Assembly: GCF_036568125.1 (NCBI RefSeq)
Contig: NZ_DATCTF010000019.1
Span: 62,001-126,000, forward strand
Direction: 5' to 3'
Origin: Magnetovibrio sp.
Lineage (GTDB): Bacteria > Pseudomonadota > Alphaproteobacteria > Rhodospirillales > Magnetovibrionaceae
Length of the DNA: 64,000 nucleotides
In this document: piece after piece, positions 27,081 to 35,399 of the stretch
Numbering within the stretch: position 1 is the stretch's first letter
Layout: the number at the start of each line of letters is the position of its first letter
Made by a program: the position numbers and the translations under genes
The notes under the pieces: generated by a model
The model's database searches: none
Told to the model about the DNA's origin: nothing
The model's input: the letters and a program-made list of their open reading frames with translations, nothing else

Positions 27081-28568
27081 ATGGGCGATAACCTGCTCGA
27101 CAAATGGAAAAACGACCCACGATACCGATTGCTTCAAGCTGAAGTTGAGGCGCTCGACAACCGCTTGGAAAGCAAAAGCGAATTTGGGCAGGTGCTCCGC
27201 GAGGTTTGGGGAAAACAGCAAACCGCGCTGGATGCGCCCGACCAAGCGCATCTGGCCTTTTACCGCCAAGTGTTGACTCAGATGCTGAACGGGCAGTTTG
27301 AACGCATCGTACCGTCGGATCCACTAACGGACATCGACAGTTTTGGCGCGAACCTAGCGAAACTGAATTTGGTCCTGGACCGAAAATTCACCGAGGTGCG
27401 GGCTTTGTCGGAGATTGCCCACGAAATCAATGAAGGCATTTTCATTGACGACGTTCTCAATCATATTTTCGAAACGTTTCGCCCGATTATTCCCTACGAC
27501 CGCATCGGCTTTGCGGTTTTGGACGAAGATGTCCGCGGTGTGCAAATCGTCAAAGCGCGTTGGACGCGATCCGACTTTGATCACATTTGCATCCAACCGG
27601 GGTTTCATCAACCTTTGCATCAGACCAGTCTCAGCGACGTCGCGCAAAGCAAACGACCCCGCATCATCAACGACCTAACTTCGTACTTGGAACGCCACCC
27701 CAAATCCGTCTCCAGCCGCCTGATGGTCAAGGAAGGCGTGCGTTCCAGCCTGACCTGCCCGATGATTGCCAAAGGCGACACTTTCGGCTTTATGTTTTTT
27801 TCTTCCCGTGTCGCGGGAGCATACAAAACCGGTCACGTCAAAACCTTCCAAGATATCTCCAGTCAACTGGCGTCGACCCTCGAAAAAAGCCGTTTGTACG
27901 AAGACCTGACCATTCGCAATAAATTCATTCGCTCTATTTTCGGGCGATACATATCCGACGAAATCGCCGACTCTTTACTGGAAAATCCGGAAGCCTTGAA
28001 AATGGGCGGACGAAAATGCCAGGTGACTGTGTTGATGAGTGATATCCGCGGTTTTACGGCGATGTCAGAACATATGGAACCTGAACACGTGGTGTCCGCT
28101 CTCAACACCTGTTTCAATGTGATGGTCGACGTCATTCACAGACACAACGGCACCATAGACAACATCATCGGCGATGCGCTGATGGTTCTGTTCGGTGCAC
28201 CCCTGAGTCATGACGACGATGCCCAACGGGCCGTCGCATGTGCCTTGGACATGCAGGCCGCCATGGCGGAAGTCAATCGCAGGAACGCCGAGTTGGATCT
28301 CCCGGAACTGGCAATCGGCATTGGCATCAACACAGGCGATGTCGTCGCGGGCAACATCGGATCGGAAGCTCACGCAAAATACAGCGTCATCGGTGCATCG
28401 GTAAACATGGCGGCACGCCTGGAATCTCAGGCCGGTCGCGGAGAAGTCTTGATTTCCCAGAGCAGTCTGGATCTCACCAGAGGTATTTTGTGCATAATCG
28501 ACACGCGCGAAATCACTGTGAAGGGGTTTAGCACGCCCTTACGCGCTTACAGCATCGCCCCCCGCTAA
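27081..28568 (+). CDS. GAF-domain class III adenylate/guanylate cyclase
   Basis: Makes a cyclic nucleotide from ATP or GTP. The 495-aa soluble product has an N-terminal helical part, a GAF domain (about residues 120-280) and a class III catalytic domain (about 310-480) with metal-binding MSDIRGFT and GDALMVLFG and the downstream NMAARLESQA helix with its transition-state Asn and Arg. It is transcribed away from the large kinase gene with 108 bases between the starts, so the two may share control. Cyclase substrate cannot be fixed by eye; cAMP is the usual product. Confidence 0.88.
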   Translation: MGDNLLDKWKNDPRYRLLQAEVEALDNRLESKSEFGQVLREVWGKQQTALDAPDQAHLAFYRQVLTQMLNGQFERIVPSDPLTDIDSFGANLAKLNLVLDRKFTEVRALSEIAHEINEGIFIDDVLNHIFETFRPIIPYDRIGFAVLDEDVRGVQIVKARWTRSDFDHICIQPGFHQPLHQTSLSDVAQSKRPRIINDLTSYLERHPKSVSSRLMVKEGVRSSLTCPMIAKGDTFGFMFFSSRVAGAYKTGHVKTFQDISSQLASTLEKSRLYEDLTIRNKFIRSIFGRYISDEIADSLLENPEALKMGGRKCQVTVLMSDIRGFTAMSEHMEPEHVVSALNTCFNVMVDVIHRHNGTIDNIIGDALMVLFGAPLSHDDDAQRAVACALDMQAAMAEVNRRNAELDLPELAIGIGINTGDVVAGNIGSEAHAKYSVIGASVNMAARLESQAGRGEVLISQSSLDLTRGILCIIDTREITVKGFSTPLRAYSIAPR

Positions 28569-28668
28569 GCACTTTGTTCGGCGCGACCACGACTGATCAC
28601 GCGCGCGTGGGATCGGGTGTGGATCGTCCTGATCCGTGAGAGCGGCTTTTAGACCACATCAGGCCGAC

Positions 28669-28699
28669 AAAAAAAGCCCCCAGTTACGGGGGCTTTTTT
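28669..28699. terminator. Bidirectional terminator
   Basis: A run of A, then GCCCCC, a 6-base loop, GGGGGC and six T. It is symmetrical and serves both the cyclase gene from the left and mmsA from the right. Confidence 0.9.
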
Positions 28700-28727
28700 A
28701 AGTAGGGAGGTCGCAAACAATCGTTGC

Positions 28728-30233
28728 TTAGTGGTCTTTGCCCGCTTTGAAGTGGAACAAAGCACCTTCTTTCATGCCCGACGGCCAACGCGTGGTGACG
28801 GCTTTGAGCTTGGTGTAGAAGCGCACGCCTTCCATGCCGTGGATGTCGTGATCGCCGAACAGCGAGCGCTTCCAACCGCCGAAGCTGTGGTACGCCACCG
28901 GAACCGGGATCGGCACGTTGACGCCGACCATGCCCGCTTGCACGCGGGTGGTGAAATCACGCGCGGCGTCGCCGTCGCGGGTGAAGATCGCCGTGCCGTT
29001 ACCGTATTCGTGATCGTTGACCATCTGCAACGCGGTTTCGTATTCGTCCGCACGCACCACACCCAGGACCGGACCGAAGATTTCGTCCTTGTAGATGTCC
29101 ATGTCGGTGGTCACGTTGTCGAACAAGGTGCCGCCCAGGAAGTAGCCGTTTTCGTAACCTTGCAGCTTCAAGCCGCGACCGTCGACCACCAGCTTCGCAC
29201 CTTGATCGACGCCGGACTGGATGTAGCCTTCGATTTTTTCTTTCGATTCCTTGGTCACCACCGGGCCCATTTCGGCTTCGGGGTCGGTGTAAGGAGCGAC
29301 TTTCAGGGCTTGGATTTTCGGCGTCAGTTTTTCAATCAAGGTGTCCGCCGTGCCTTCGCCGACGGCGACCGCGACCGAAATCGCCATGCAGCGCTCACCG
29401 GCAGAACCGTACGCGGCACCCATCAGCGCGTCGACAGCCTTGTCCATGTCAGCATCGGGCAGGACCACCATGTGGTTCTTGGCGCCACACAGCGCCTGCA
29501 CGCGTTTTCCGTGCTTGCAGCCTTCGGTGTAGATGTATTCACCCACCGCGGTGGAGCCGACGAAGCTGACCGCTTTGACGTCGGGGTTGGACAGAATTTC
29601 GTCGACCGCTTCCTTGCCGCCGTTGACCAGGTTCATCACACCCTTGGGCAGACCGGCTTCATGCAGCAGTTCGACCAAACGAATGGTCGAGGACGGATCG
29701 CGTTCGGACGGCTTCAGCACGAAGGTGTTGCCGCATGCCAAGGCGACGGGGAACATCCACATCGGCACCATGGTCGGAAAGTTGAACGGCGTGATACCGG
29801 CAACCACGCCCAAGGACTGACGGATCGAGTGGGTATCGACGTTGGTGGCGACGGCTTCGGAGAACTCGCCCTTCAACAGTTGCGGAATGCCGCAAGCGAA
29901 CTCAACCACCTCGATGCCACGGCCAAGCTCGCCTTTGGCGTCGTCCAGGGTCTTGCCGTGTTCTTGCGACACCAACTGCGCGATTTCGTCTTGGTGGGCG
30001 TACAGCAGTTCGCGGAATTTGAACATCACCGCGGCACGCTTGGCCGGTGCGGTGGCGGCCCAGGCCGGAAACGCCGCTTTGGCGGACGCAATTGCGGCTT
30101 TCACCTCGGCGGCGCTGGCCAGTGGCACCTGAGCATGCGATTCGCCGGTCGCCGGATTGAACACGTCTTGAAAATTGCCCGACGTGCCGGGTACGCGCGC
30201 GCCGTCGATGAAGTGGGTCAGTTGTTCGGTCAT
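28728..30233 (-). CDS. mmsA: Methylmalonate/malonate-semialdehyde dehydrogenase (acylating)
   Basis: Oxidises malonate semialdehyde or methylmalonate semialdehyde to acetyl-CoA or propionyl-CoA. The 501-aa product is a CoA-acylating aldehyde dehydrogenase: FNFPTMVPMWMFP, FVGSTAVGEYIY, CGAKNHMVVLPDADMD and the catalytic Cys in GSAGERCMAIS are the MmsA/IolA signature. It is downstream of the omega-amino acid transaminase on the same strand (153-base gap). The pair suits degradation of beta-alanine, a product of spermidine or 1,3-diaminopropane breakdown, via malonate semialdehyde. Confidence 0.93.
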   Translation of the reverse strand: MTEQLTHFIDGARVPGTSGNFQDVFNPATGESHAQVPLASAAEVKAAIASAKAAFPAWAATAPAKRAAVMFKFRELLYAHQDEIAQLVSQEHGKTLDDAKGELGRGIEVVEFACGIPQLLKGEFSEAVATNVDTHSIRQSLGVVAGITPFNFPTMVPMWMFPVALACGNTFVLKPSERDPSSTIRLVELLHEAGLPKGVMNLVNGGKEAVDEILSNPDVKAVSFVGSTAVGEYIYTEGCKHGKRVQALCGAKNHMVVLPDADMDKAVDALMGAAYGSAGERCMAISVAVAVGEGTADTLIEKLTPKIQALKVAPYTDPEAEMGPVVTKESKEKIEGYIQSGVDQGAKLVVDGRGLKLQGYENGYFLGGTLFDNVTTDMDIYKDEIFGPVLGVVRADEYETALQMVNDHEYGNGTAIFTRDGDAARDFTTRVQAGMVGVNVPIPVPVAYHSFGGWKRSLFGDHDIHGMEGVRFYTKLKAVTTRWPSGMKEGALFHFKAGKDH

Positions 30234-30386
30234 GGGAATACCCCGTTTTCAAAAATTCGAGAGCGACGGCCTCCGACGTCATAGAAACGCCGGAAGCCGT
30301 GATCTTGGATAAGGCTGGCAATAGCGCATTTGAACGCCATTGGCATAGCCACACTTTCACGATGCGGAAGTGGCTTTCAGCCCGGA

Positions 30387-31715
30387 TCAGTCCGTGGTTT
30401 TCAAGATGTCGCCGATGATACCAAAGATTTCATCGATCTGGGCCTTGGAAATGATCAGCGGCGGCGAAAGTGCAATGGTATCGCCGGTGGTGCGGATCAA
30501 CAGGCCCTTTTCGAACGCCTTCAAGAATACGTCGAAAGCGCGCGCGCCAACCTTGCCGGGACGCGCCTGCAGCTCGATGCCTGCGACCAGACCAATGTTG
30601 CGCACGTCGATCACGTGCGGCGCACCGTTGAGGCTGTGGGCGGCGTCTTGCCAATAGGCCTCAAGCTCGGCTGCACGCGTGTACAGACCTTCATCGCGGT
30701 ATACGTTTTGCGTCGCCAATGCCGCAGCGCAGGCCAGCGGATGAGCGGAATAGGTATAACCGTGGAACAGTTCGATCGCACCTTCGGGGGCCGTGTTCAC
30801 GATGGTGTCGTATATGCCGTCGCGGGCGAAAACCGCACCCATCGGCACGGTGCCGCTGTTGAGACCCTTGGCGGTGGTGACTAGATCGGGTGTGACATTG
30901 AATTTTTCGACCGCAAACGCCGTGCCGAGGCGACCAAAGCCTGTGATGACTTCGTCGAAAATCAACAAGATGCCGTGCTTGTCGCAGATTTCGCGCAGAC
31001 GGTCCAGGTAGCCCTTGGGCGGAATGAACACACCGGCGGACCCGACCATCGGCTCGACGATCACAGCGGCGATGGTCGATGCATCGTGCAGCGCGACCAT
31101 GGCTTCCAGCTCGCTGGCGATCTCGGCGCCGGTTTCGGGCTGGCCTTTGGAAAAGCCCATGGTGTCGCGTTTGTAAAAGAACGGCATGTGATCGACGGCC
31201 GGCAATTGGTTGCCGAACTGTTTGCGGTTGTTGCCCAAACCGCCGACGCTGATGCCGCCAAAGCCGACGCCGTGGTAACCCTTGTCGCGGCCGATAAACT
31301 TGACGCGCGAACCCTCGCCGCGGGCCTTGTGATAGGCCAGCGCGATCTTCAACGCGGTGTCGACGGATTCGGAACCCGAATTGGTGAAGAACACGTGGTT
31401 CAAATCGCCCGGCATGATGTCGGCCAAACGGCTGGCCAGTTCAAATGCGACCGGATGACCGACTTGGAACGGCGGTGCGTAATCCATTTCCAGGGCTTGC
31501 TTTTGGATCGCCTCGACGATTTCGGGGCGACCGTGACCGGCATTGCAGCACCACAGACCGGCGGTGCCATCGAGAATCTGACGCCCATCGCTGCTGGTGT
31601 AATGCATGTCCTTGGCCGCAACCAACATACGCGGCGCGGACTTGAACTGACGGTTGGCCGTAAACGGCATCCAATAGGCTTCGAGATCGTTACGATTGTG
31701 GCTTGCAGCGGCCAT
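30387..31715 (-). CDS. Omega-amino acid:pyruvate aminotransferase
   Basis: PLP-dependent class III transaminase, probably beta-alanine:pyruvate. The 442-aa product from the ATG at 31715 (CAGGAGAG upstream) has LDGTAGLWCCNAGHGRPEI, FTNSGSESVDTALK, LLIFDEVITGFGR and the PLP lysine in TTAKGLNSG, as in the omega-amino acid:pyruvate group. It lies in front of mmsA and divergent to the first PuuR-like regulator, with a 13-bp palindrome in the 153-base gap. Alternative substrates such as other omega-amines or taurine cannot be excluded. Confidence 0.85.
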   Translation of the reverse strand: MAAASHNRNDLEAYWMPFTANRQFKSAPRMLVAAKDMHYTSSDGRQILDGTAGLWCCNAGHGRPEIVEAIQKQALEMDYAPPFQVGHPVAFELASRLADIMPGDLNHVFFTNSGSESVDTALKIALAYHKARGEGSRVKFIGRDKGYHGVGFGGISVGGLGNNRKQFGNQLPAVDHMPFFYKRDTMGFSKGQPETGAEIASELEAMVALHDASTIAAVIVEPMVGSAGVFIPPKGYLDRLREICDKHGILLIFDEVITGFGRLGTAFAVEKFNVTPDLVTTAKGLNSGTVPMGAVFARDGIYDTIVNTAPEGAIELFHGYTYSAHPLACAAALATQNVYRDEGLYTRAAELEAYWQDAAHSLNGAPHVIDVRNIGLVAGIELQARPGKVGARAFDVFLKAFEKGLLIRTTGDTIALSPPLIISKAQIDEIFGIIGDILKTTD

Positions 31716-31787
31716 GGGGCTCTCCTGTAGCAGGCATGATGAATAGATTGAGATCAAGCTATCAGGGCCAAGGATTTTTAGAAAACA

Positions 31788-31800
31788 GTTTCATTGAAAC
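31788..31800. promoter_or_regulatory. 13-bp palindrome, candidate operator
   Basis: GTTTCA-T-TGAAAC in the gap between the transaminase gene and the first PuuR-like gene, 69 bases from the regulator start and 73 from the transaminase start. It is a plausible site for that regulator on both promoters. Confidence 0.5.
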
Positions 31801-31868
31801 ATTTAGTGTGTTGAATTTACTTATTTTATATATATTATTTATAGATATATTTAACAGGGTGCTTAAAC

Positions 31869-32423
31869 ATGTCTCATGAAATCGACATCGGCGCGCGTTT
31901 GCGCCAAGTGCGCCGCACTGCGGGATTGTCGCAACGCGACCTATCCAAACAGTCCGGCGTGACCAACGCCATGATCTCGTTGATCGAAAACAACCGCACC
32001 AATCCGTCCGTGGGCCGCCTCAAACGCATTCTCGACGGCATCCCCATTTCCATGTCGGATTTCTTCGCCTTGGAAAACGAACCGCAGCGCCAAGTGTTCT
32101 TTCAAGCCGACGAGTTGAAGGAAATCGCGGACGGTCGCATTTCCTATCGCCAAGTCGGCGCGGGCGGGGCCGGTCAAACCTTGCAGATTTTGCGCGAACG
32201 TTACCGCCCCGGCGCCGACACCGGCAAAGCCATGTTGCGGCACAATTCCGAAGAAGGCGGCATCGTCATCAAAGGCCGCCTGGAACTCACGGTCGGCAAA
32301 CAAAAGCGTGTGCTCGGCCCCGGAGACGCGTATTATTTTGATTCTCGCGTACCGCATCGTTTTCGCAACGTCAGCGATGACGAGTGCGAAGTGGTCAGCG
32401 CCTGTACGCCCCCCAGCTTCTGA
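31869..32423 (+). CDS. puuR: PuuR-like XRE/cupin regulator, copy 1
   Basis: The 184-aa product has an XRE helix-turn-helix (LRQVRRTAGLSQRDLSKQSG, residues 10-65) and a C-terminal cupin domain (about 110-180, with GGIVIKGRLELTVG and DAYYFDSRVPHRF), the architecture of the putrescine-responsive repressor PuuR. The cupin probably binds a polyamine or intermediate. It is divergent from the transaminase-mmsA pair and precedes a paralogue by 117 bases. Its likely targets are the surrounding polyamine genes. Confidence 0.85.
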   Translation: MSHEIDIGARLRQVRRTAGLSQRDLSKQSGVTNAMISLIENNRTNPSVGRLKRILDGIPISMSDFFALENEPQRQVFFQADELKEIADGRISYRQVGAGGAGQTLQILRERYRPGADTGKAMLRHNSEEGGIVIKGRLELTVGKQKRVLGPGDAYYFDSRVPHRFRNVSDDECEVVSACTPPSF

Positions 32424-32450
32424 CGGCGGCCGGCAGGAAGAATTAATTAT

Positions 32451-32526
32451 TTTTGACGATTTTCGAATCTTTGATGATTTTTAGTGCTTTTTAACGGCCA
32501 TCTGTCTAATATAATTGACGATTGAA
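32451..32526 (+). promoter_or_regulatory. Direct repeats upstream of second regulator
   Basis: TTGACGATT at 32453 and 32515 and TTGATGATT at 32471 repeat in the 117-base gap between the two regulator genes; the last copy lies 18 bases before the second regulator's ATG. They may be autoregulatory sites. AAGGAAAAGGA before the ATG is the ribosome-binding region. Confidence 0.35.
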
Positions 32527-32540
32527 GGAAAAGGATACCA

Positions 32541-33092
32541 ATGGACAGTGATATCGGCGTGCGCCTCAAGGGGCTTCGTAACATGTATGGGCTTTCCCAA
32601 CGCGAAGTCGCGAAACGCGCTGGCGTCACCAACAGTACCATTTCTTTAATCGAACAGGGCAGAGTCAGCCCGTCAGTCGATTCCTTGAAGAAAGTCTTGG
32701 ACAGCTTCTCCCTAAGCCTGATCGAATTTTTGACCATGGATTTGGATGAAGCGGACGACAAGATTTTCTTCGCCAAAGAAGACTTGCTGGAATTTTTCGA
32801 AAACGGCGCACATCTGAAGCTCGTCGGCGCAAACCGCAAAGACCGCAAATTGAGGTTCTTGCACGAACGCTACGAGCCAGGCGCACACTCGGGGGATGAA
32901 ATGCTCACCCACGACAGCGAAGAAGCCGGCATTGTCATTCAAGGCAAAATCGAACTGACGGTGGGTCAAAAAAGCAAAGTGCTGAGCGAGGGCGATTCTT
33001 ATTACATCAACAATAAGATACCCCACCGTTTCAAAAACGTCGGTAAGGGGGAGGCCATCGTCATCAGCGCCGCCACACCACCGAGCTTTTAA
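32541..33092 (+). CDS. PuuR-like XRE/cupin regulator, copy 2
   Basis: A 183-aa paralogue of the preceding gene: XRE domain with LSQREVAKRAGVTNSTISLI, then cupin with AGIVIQGKIELTVG and DSYYINNKIPHRF. Both end in the same TPPSF. Identity with copy 1 is clear but far from complete, so this is an old duplication. It precedes puuC by 58 bases on the same strand, and an inverted repeat lies in that gap. It may control puuC and read a different polyamine signal from copy 1. Confidence 0.85.
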   Translation: MDSDIGVRLKGLRNMYGLSQREVAKRAGVTNSTISLIEQGRVSPSVDSLKKVLDSFSLSLIEFLTMDLDEADDKIFFAKEDLLEFFENGAHLKLVGANRKDRKLRFLHERYEPGAHSGDEMLTHDSEEAGIVIQGKIELTVGQKSKVLSEGDSYYINNKIPHRFKNVGKGEAIVISAATPPSF

Positions 33093-33110
33093 GATTCAAA
33101 GCTGATCCCT

Positions 33111-33135
33111 GTTTGAGCATACATTTCACTCAAAC
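33111..33135. promoter_or_regulatory. Inverted repeat upstream of puuC
   Basis: GTTTGAG and CTCAAAC separated by 11 bases, in the 58-base gap before puuC. The GTTT-GA half resembles the half site of the palindrome at 31788. Candidate operator for one of the PuuR-like proteins. Confidence 0.4.
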
Positions 33136-33150
33136 GATCGGTGATCACAC

Positions 33151-34662
33151 ATGACACATTCGCGCACGACCGCATCCCTCAAAGCCCGCGCAGAGGAGAT
33201 GACCCAATCGGGGGGGATTCCCGGTAAACTGTTTATCGACGGCAAGTCCGTCGATGCCGCATCGGGCAAGCTGTTCGATTGCATCAACCCCGGCACCGGC
33301 CAGGTCATCGCGCAAATCGCCGAAGGCGACGCCGAAGACGTCAACCGCGCCGTATCTGCTGCGCGTCGCGCTTTCGAAAAAGGCCAGTGGTCGAACATGG
33401 CGCCCAAGGATCGCAAGAAGGTCCTGATCCGTCTTGCCGATTTGATGGAAAAGCACGCCGAGGAACTGGCGATCTTGGAAACGCTCGATGTCGGCAAACC
33501 GATCGGCGATAGCTTGGCCGTCGACGTACCGTCGTCCGCCAACTGCATGCGCTGGTACGGCGAAGCGTGCGACAAGATTTACGACGAAGTTGCGCCTTCC
33601 GGCCCCAACGCGTTCGGCACCATCACCCGCGAAGCCATCGGCGTGGTCGCCGCCGTGGTGCCGTGGAACTTCCCATTGCTGATGGCGTGCTGGAAACTCG
33701 GTCCGGCGCTGGCCGCCGGCAATTCGGTGGTGTTGAAACCGGCCGAACAATCCCCGCTGACCGCCCTGCGCATCGCCGAATTGGCGATGGAAGCGGGCCT
33801 GCCCGAGGGCGTGCTCAACGTGGTGTCCGGTTTTGGCCCCACCGCCGGTCAAGCCCTGGGCATGCACATGGACGTCGATTGCCTAGTGTTCACCGGATCA
33901 GGCGAAGTCGGCAAGCTGTTCTTACAGTATTCCGGCAAATCGAACATGAAGCGCGTGTGGCTGGAATGTGGCGGCAAGACCCCGAATGTGGTGTTCGACG
34001 ACTGCCACGATCTCAAGAAAGCCGCCGAGCACGCCGCCATCGGCATCTTCTACAACCAAGGCGAAGTCTGCACCGCGGCATCGCGCCTGATCGTGCAAGA
34101 CACCATCAAGGACCAATTCGTCGAGGAAGTGCTCAAGGTTGCCGAAACCATGCAACCGGGTGATCCCATGGATCTCGACACCACCATGGGCGCGCTGGTC
34201 GAAGAAAAGCACATGGAACGGGTGCTCAGCTATATCCAGGCGGGCAAGGACGAAGGCGCGACGGTGCGCTGCGGCGGTGAGCGGGTGTTGCTCAACCAAG
34301 GTGGTTACTACGTCGCCCCGACGGTGTTCGACGGGGTCAAAAACTCCATGCGCATCGCCCAAGAAGAAATCTTCGGCCCGGTGTTGTCGACCATCACCTT
34401 CAAGGACGCCGAAGAAGCCGTGGCGATCGCCAACGACAGCATCTTCGGTTTGGCCGCGTGCTTGTGGACCGGCGACGTCAACAAAGCGATCAAACTGTCG
34501 CGACGCATCCGTGCGGGCAACATGTGGGTCAACTGCTGGGACGGCGGCGATATGACCATGCCGTTCGGCGGGTTCAAGCAATCCGGCAACGGTCGCGACA
34601 AATCGTTGCACGCGCTGGACAAATACACCGAAATCAAAGCCACGTGGATCGACCTGACTTAA
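33151..34662 (+). CDS. puuC: Gamma-glutamyl-gamma-aminobutyraldehyde dehydrogenase
   Basis: NAD(P)+-dependent oxidation of the aldehyde made from gamma-glutamylputrescine. The 503-aa product is a full-length aldehyde dehydrogenase with VVPWNFPLLMACWKLGPAL, FTGSGEVGK, LECGGKTPNVV and catalytic Cys in NQGEVCTAASRL. The DMTMPFGGFKQSGNGRDKSL ending matches PuuC. Genome context (two PuuR-like regulators upstream, PuuA, PuuB, PuuD nearby) supports that substrate, although related dehydrogenases accept many aminoaldehydes. Confidence 0.88.
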   Translation: MTHSRTTASLKARAEEMTQSGGIPGKLFIDGKSVDAASGKLFDCINPGTGQVIAQIAEGDAEDVNRAVSAARRAFEKGQWSNMAPKDRKKVLIRLADLMEKHAEELAILETLDVGKPIGDSLAVDVPSSANCMRWYGEACDKIYDEVAPSGPNAFGTITREAIGVVAAVVPWNFPLLMACWKLGPALAAGNSVVLKPAEQSPLTALRIAELAMEAGLPEGVLNVVSGFGPTAGQALGMHMDVDCLVFTGSGEVGKLFLQYSGKSNMKRVWLECGGKTPNVVFDDCHDLKKAAEHAAIGIFYNQGEVCTAASRLIVQDTIKDQFVEEVLKVAETMQPGDPMDLDTTMGALVEEKHMERVLSYIQAGKDEGATVRCGGERVLLNQGGYYVAPTVFDGVKNSMRIAQEEIFGPVLSTITFKDAEEAVAIANDSIFGLAACLWTGDVNKAIKLSRRIRAGNMWVNCWDGGDMTMPFGGFKQSGNGRDKSLHALDKYTEIKATWIDLT

Positions 34663-34727
34663 CCACAGACGACACCCTGAAACGAACGGTTACATTTTCG
34701 CCGTTTTGAGACACGTTGGAGAAACAC

Positions 34728-34794
34728 CGTCGCTGTAGACTTATCCTTAACGATCCCCCGATCGAAAGGATTTGATCAAATGTCTACAGCGACG
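34728..34794 (+). promoter_or_regulatory. Inverted repeat enclosing the ribosome-binding site of the next gene
   Basis: CGTCGCTGTAGAC (34728-34740) is exactly complementary to GTCTACAGCGACG (34782-34794). The 41-base loop holds a small CGATC/GATCG hairpin, AAAGGA and most of the start codon. If transcribed it would fold across the translation start of the DUF4405 gene. Confidence 0.6.
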
Positions 34795-35346
34795 CCTTTC
34801 TCTCTGTCAGCCGTGTTCCGCAAAATCCCCAACACGACTTTTCAGACCTTTTTACAAAAGTACGCCACGGCCGCCACGGCCGCGACTTTCATGATCGTCG
34901 CGGTGTCCGGCGTGTTGTTGTTTTTTCATCTCGGCGAAGCCCAATTGATGGGCGTTCATGAATGGCTCGGCCTCACATTTGTTGGCGCGGCGGTCTTTCA
35001 CGTTACGCGTCATTTGAAAACCTTTTCCACCTTGCTGAGCAAGCGTCGCACGCACGCACTGTTCGCGGTGACGGCGATGATCGCGGCGGCGATGATCGTG
35101 CCCGCGTCGTTCCAGAGCAACACCGGCAATCCGATGAAACAGTTCGTCGGCACGGCAAGCACTGCGCCGATTGCAGTAGTGGCGGCAATGGTGGGGAAGA
35201 CACCGCAACAACTGATCGTTCAATTCACCCAAGCGGGTGTGGACGGCGTGGTCCCGAGCCAAAGCCTCAACGACATCGCCAAGGCGCAGCAACGCGACAT
35301 GCGCGCGCTCTTTCGCATCGTCATGAGCGACGTCAAAAACGGTTGA
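34780..35346 (+). CDS. DUF4405-like membrane cytochrome protein
   Basis: The 188-aa product has three hydrophobic helices in residues 25-115, with His residues in FFHLGEA, VHEWLGL and FHVTRH. These match DUF4405, a family of small haem-binding membrane proteins often tied to electron transfer or flavinylated proteins. The C-terminal 75 residues are soluble. It stands alone between puuC and the convergent synthetase gene. Its place in a polyamine cluster is unexplained. A start-spanning inverted repeat suggests control at the RNA level. Confidence 0.6.
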   Translation: MSTATPFSLSAVFRKIPNTTFQTFLQKYATAATAATFMIVAVSGVLLFFHLGEAQLMGVHEWLGLTFVGAAVFHVTRHLKTFSTLLSKRRTHALFAVTAMIAAAMIVPASFQSNTGNPMKQFVGTASTAPIAVVAAMVGKTPQQLIVQFTQAGVDGVVPSQSLNDIAKAQQRDMRALFRIVMSDVKNG

Positions 35347-35362
35347 GCGGATTGAAATAAAA

Positions 35363-35393
35363 CGGGCCCGGCGCATTTTAAACGCCGAGCCCG
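35363..35393. terminator. Hairpin between convergent genes
   Basis: CGGGCCCGGCG and CGCCGAGCCCG pair with one mismatch around CATTTTAAA. It separates the rightward DUF4405 gene from the leftward synthetase gene. It has no strong T-run, so it may need Rho or act as an mRNA end-stabiliser. Confidence 0.6.
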
Positions 35394-35399
35394 GATCAA

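Noticed and set aside
28731-30284. A 517-codon rightward open frame
   Set aside because: Antisense shadow of mmsA.
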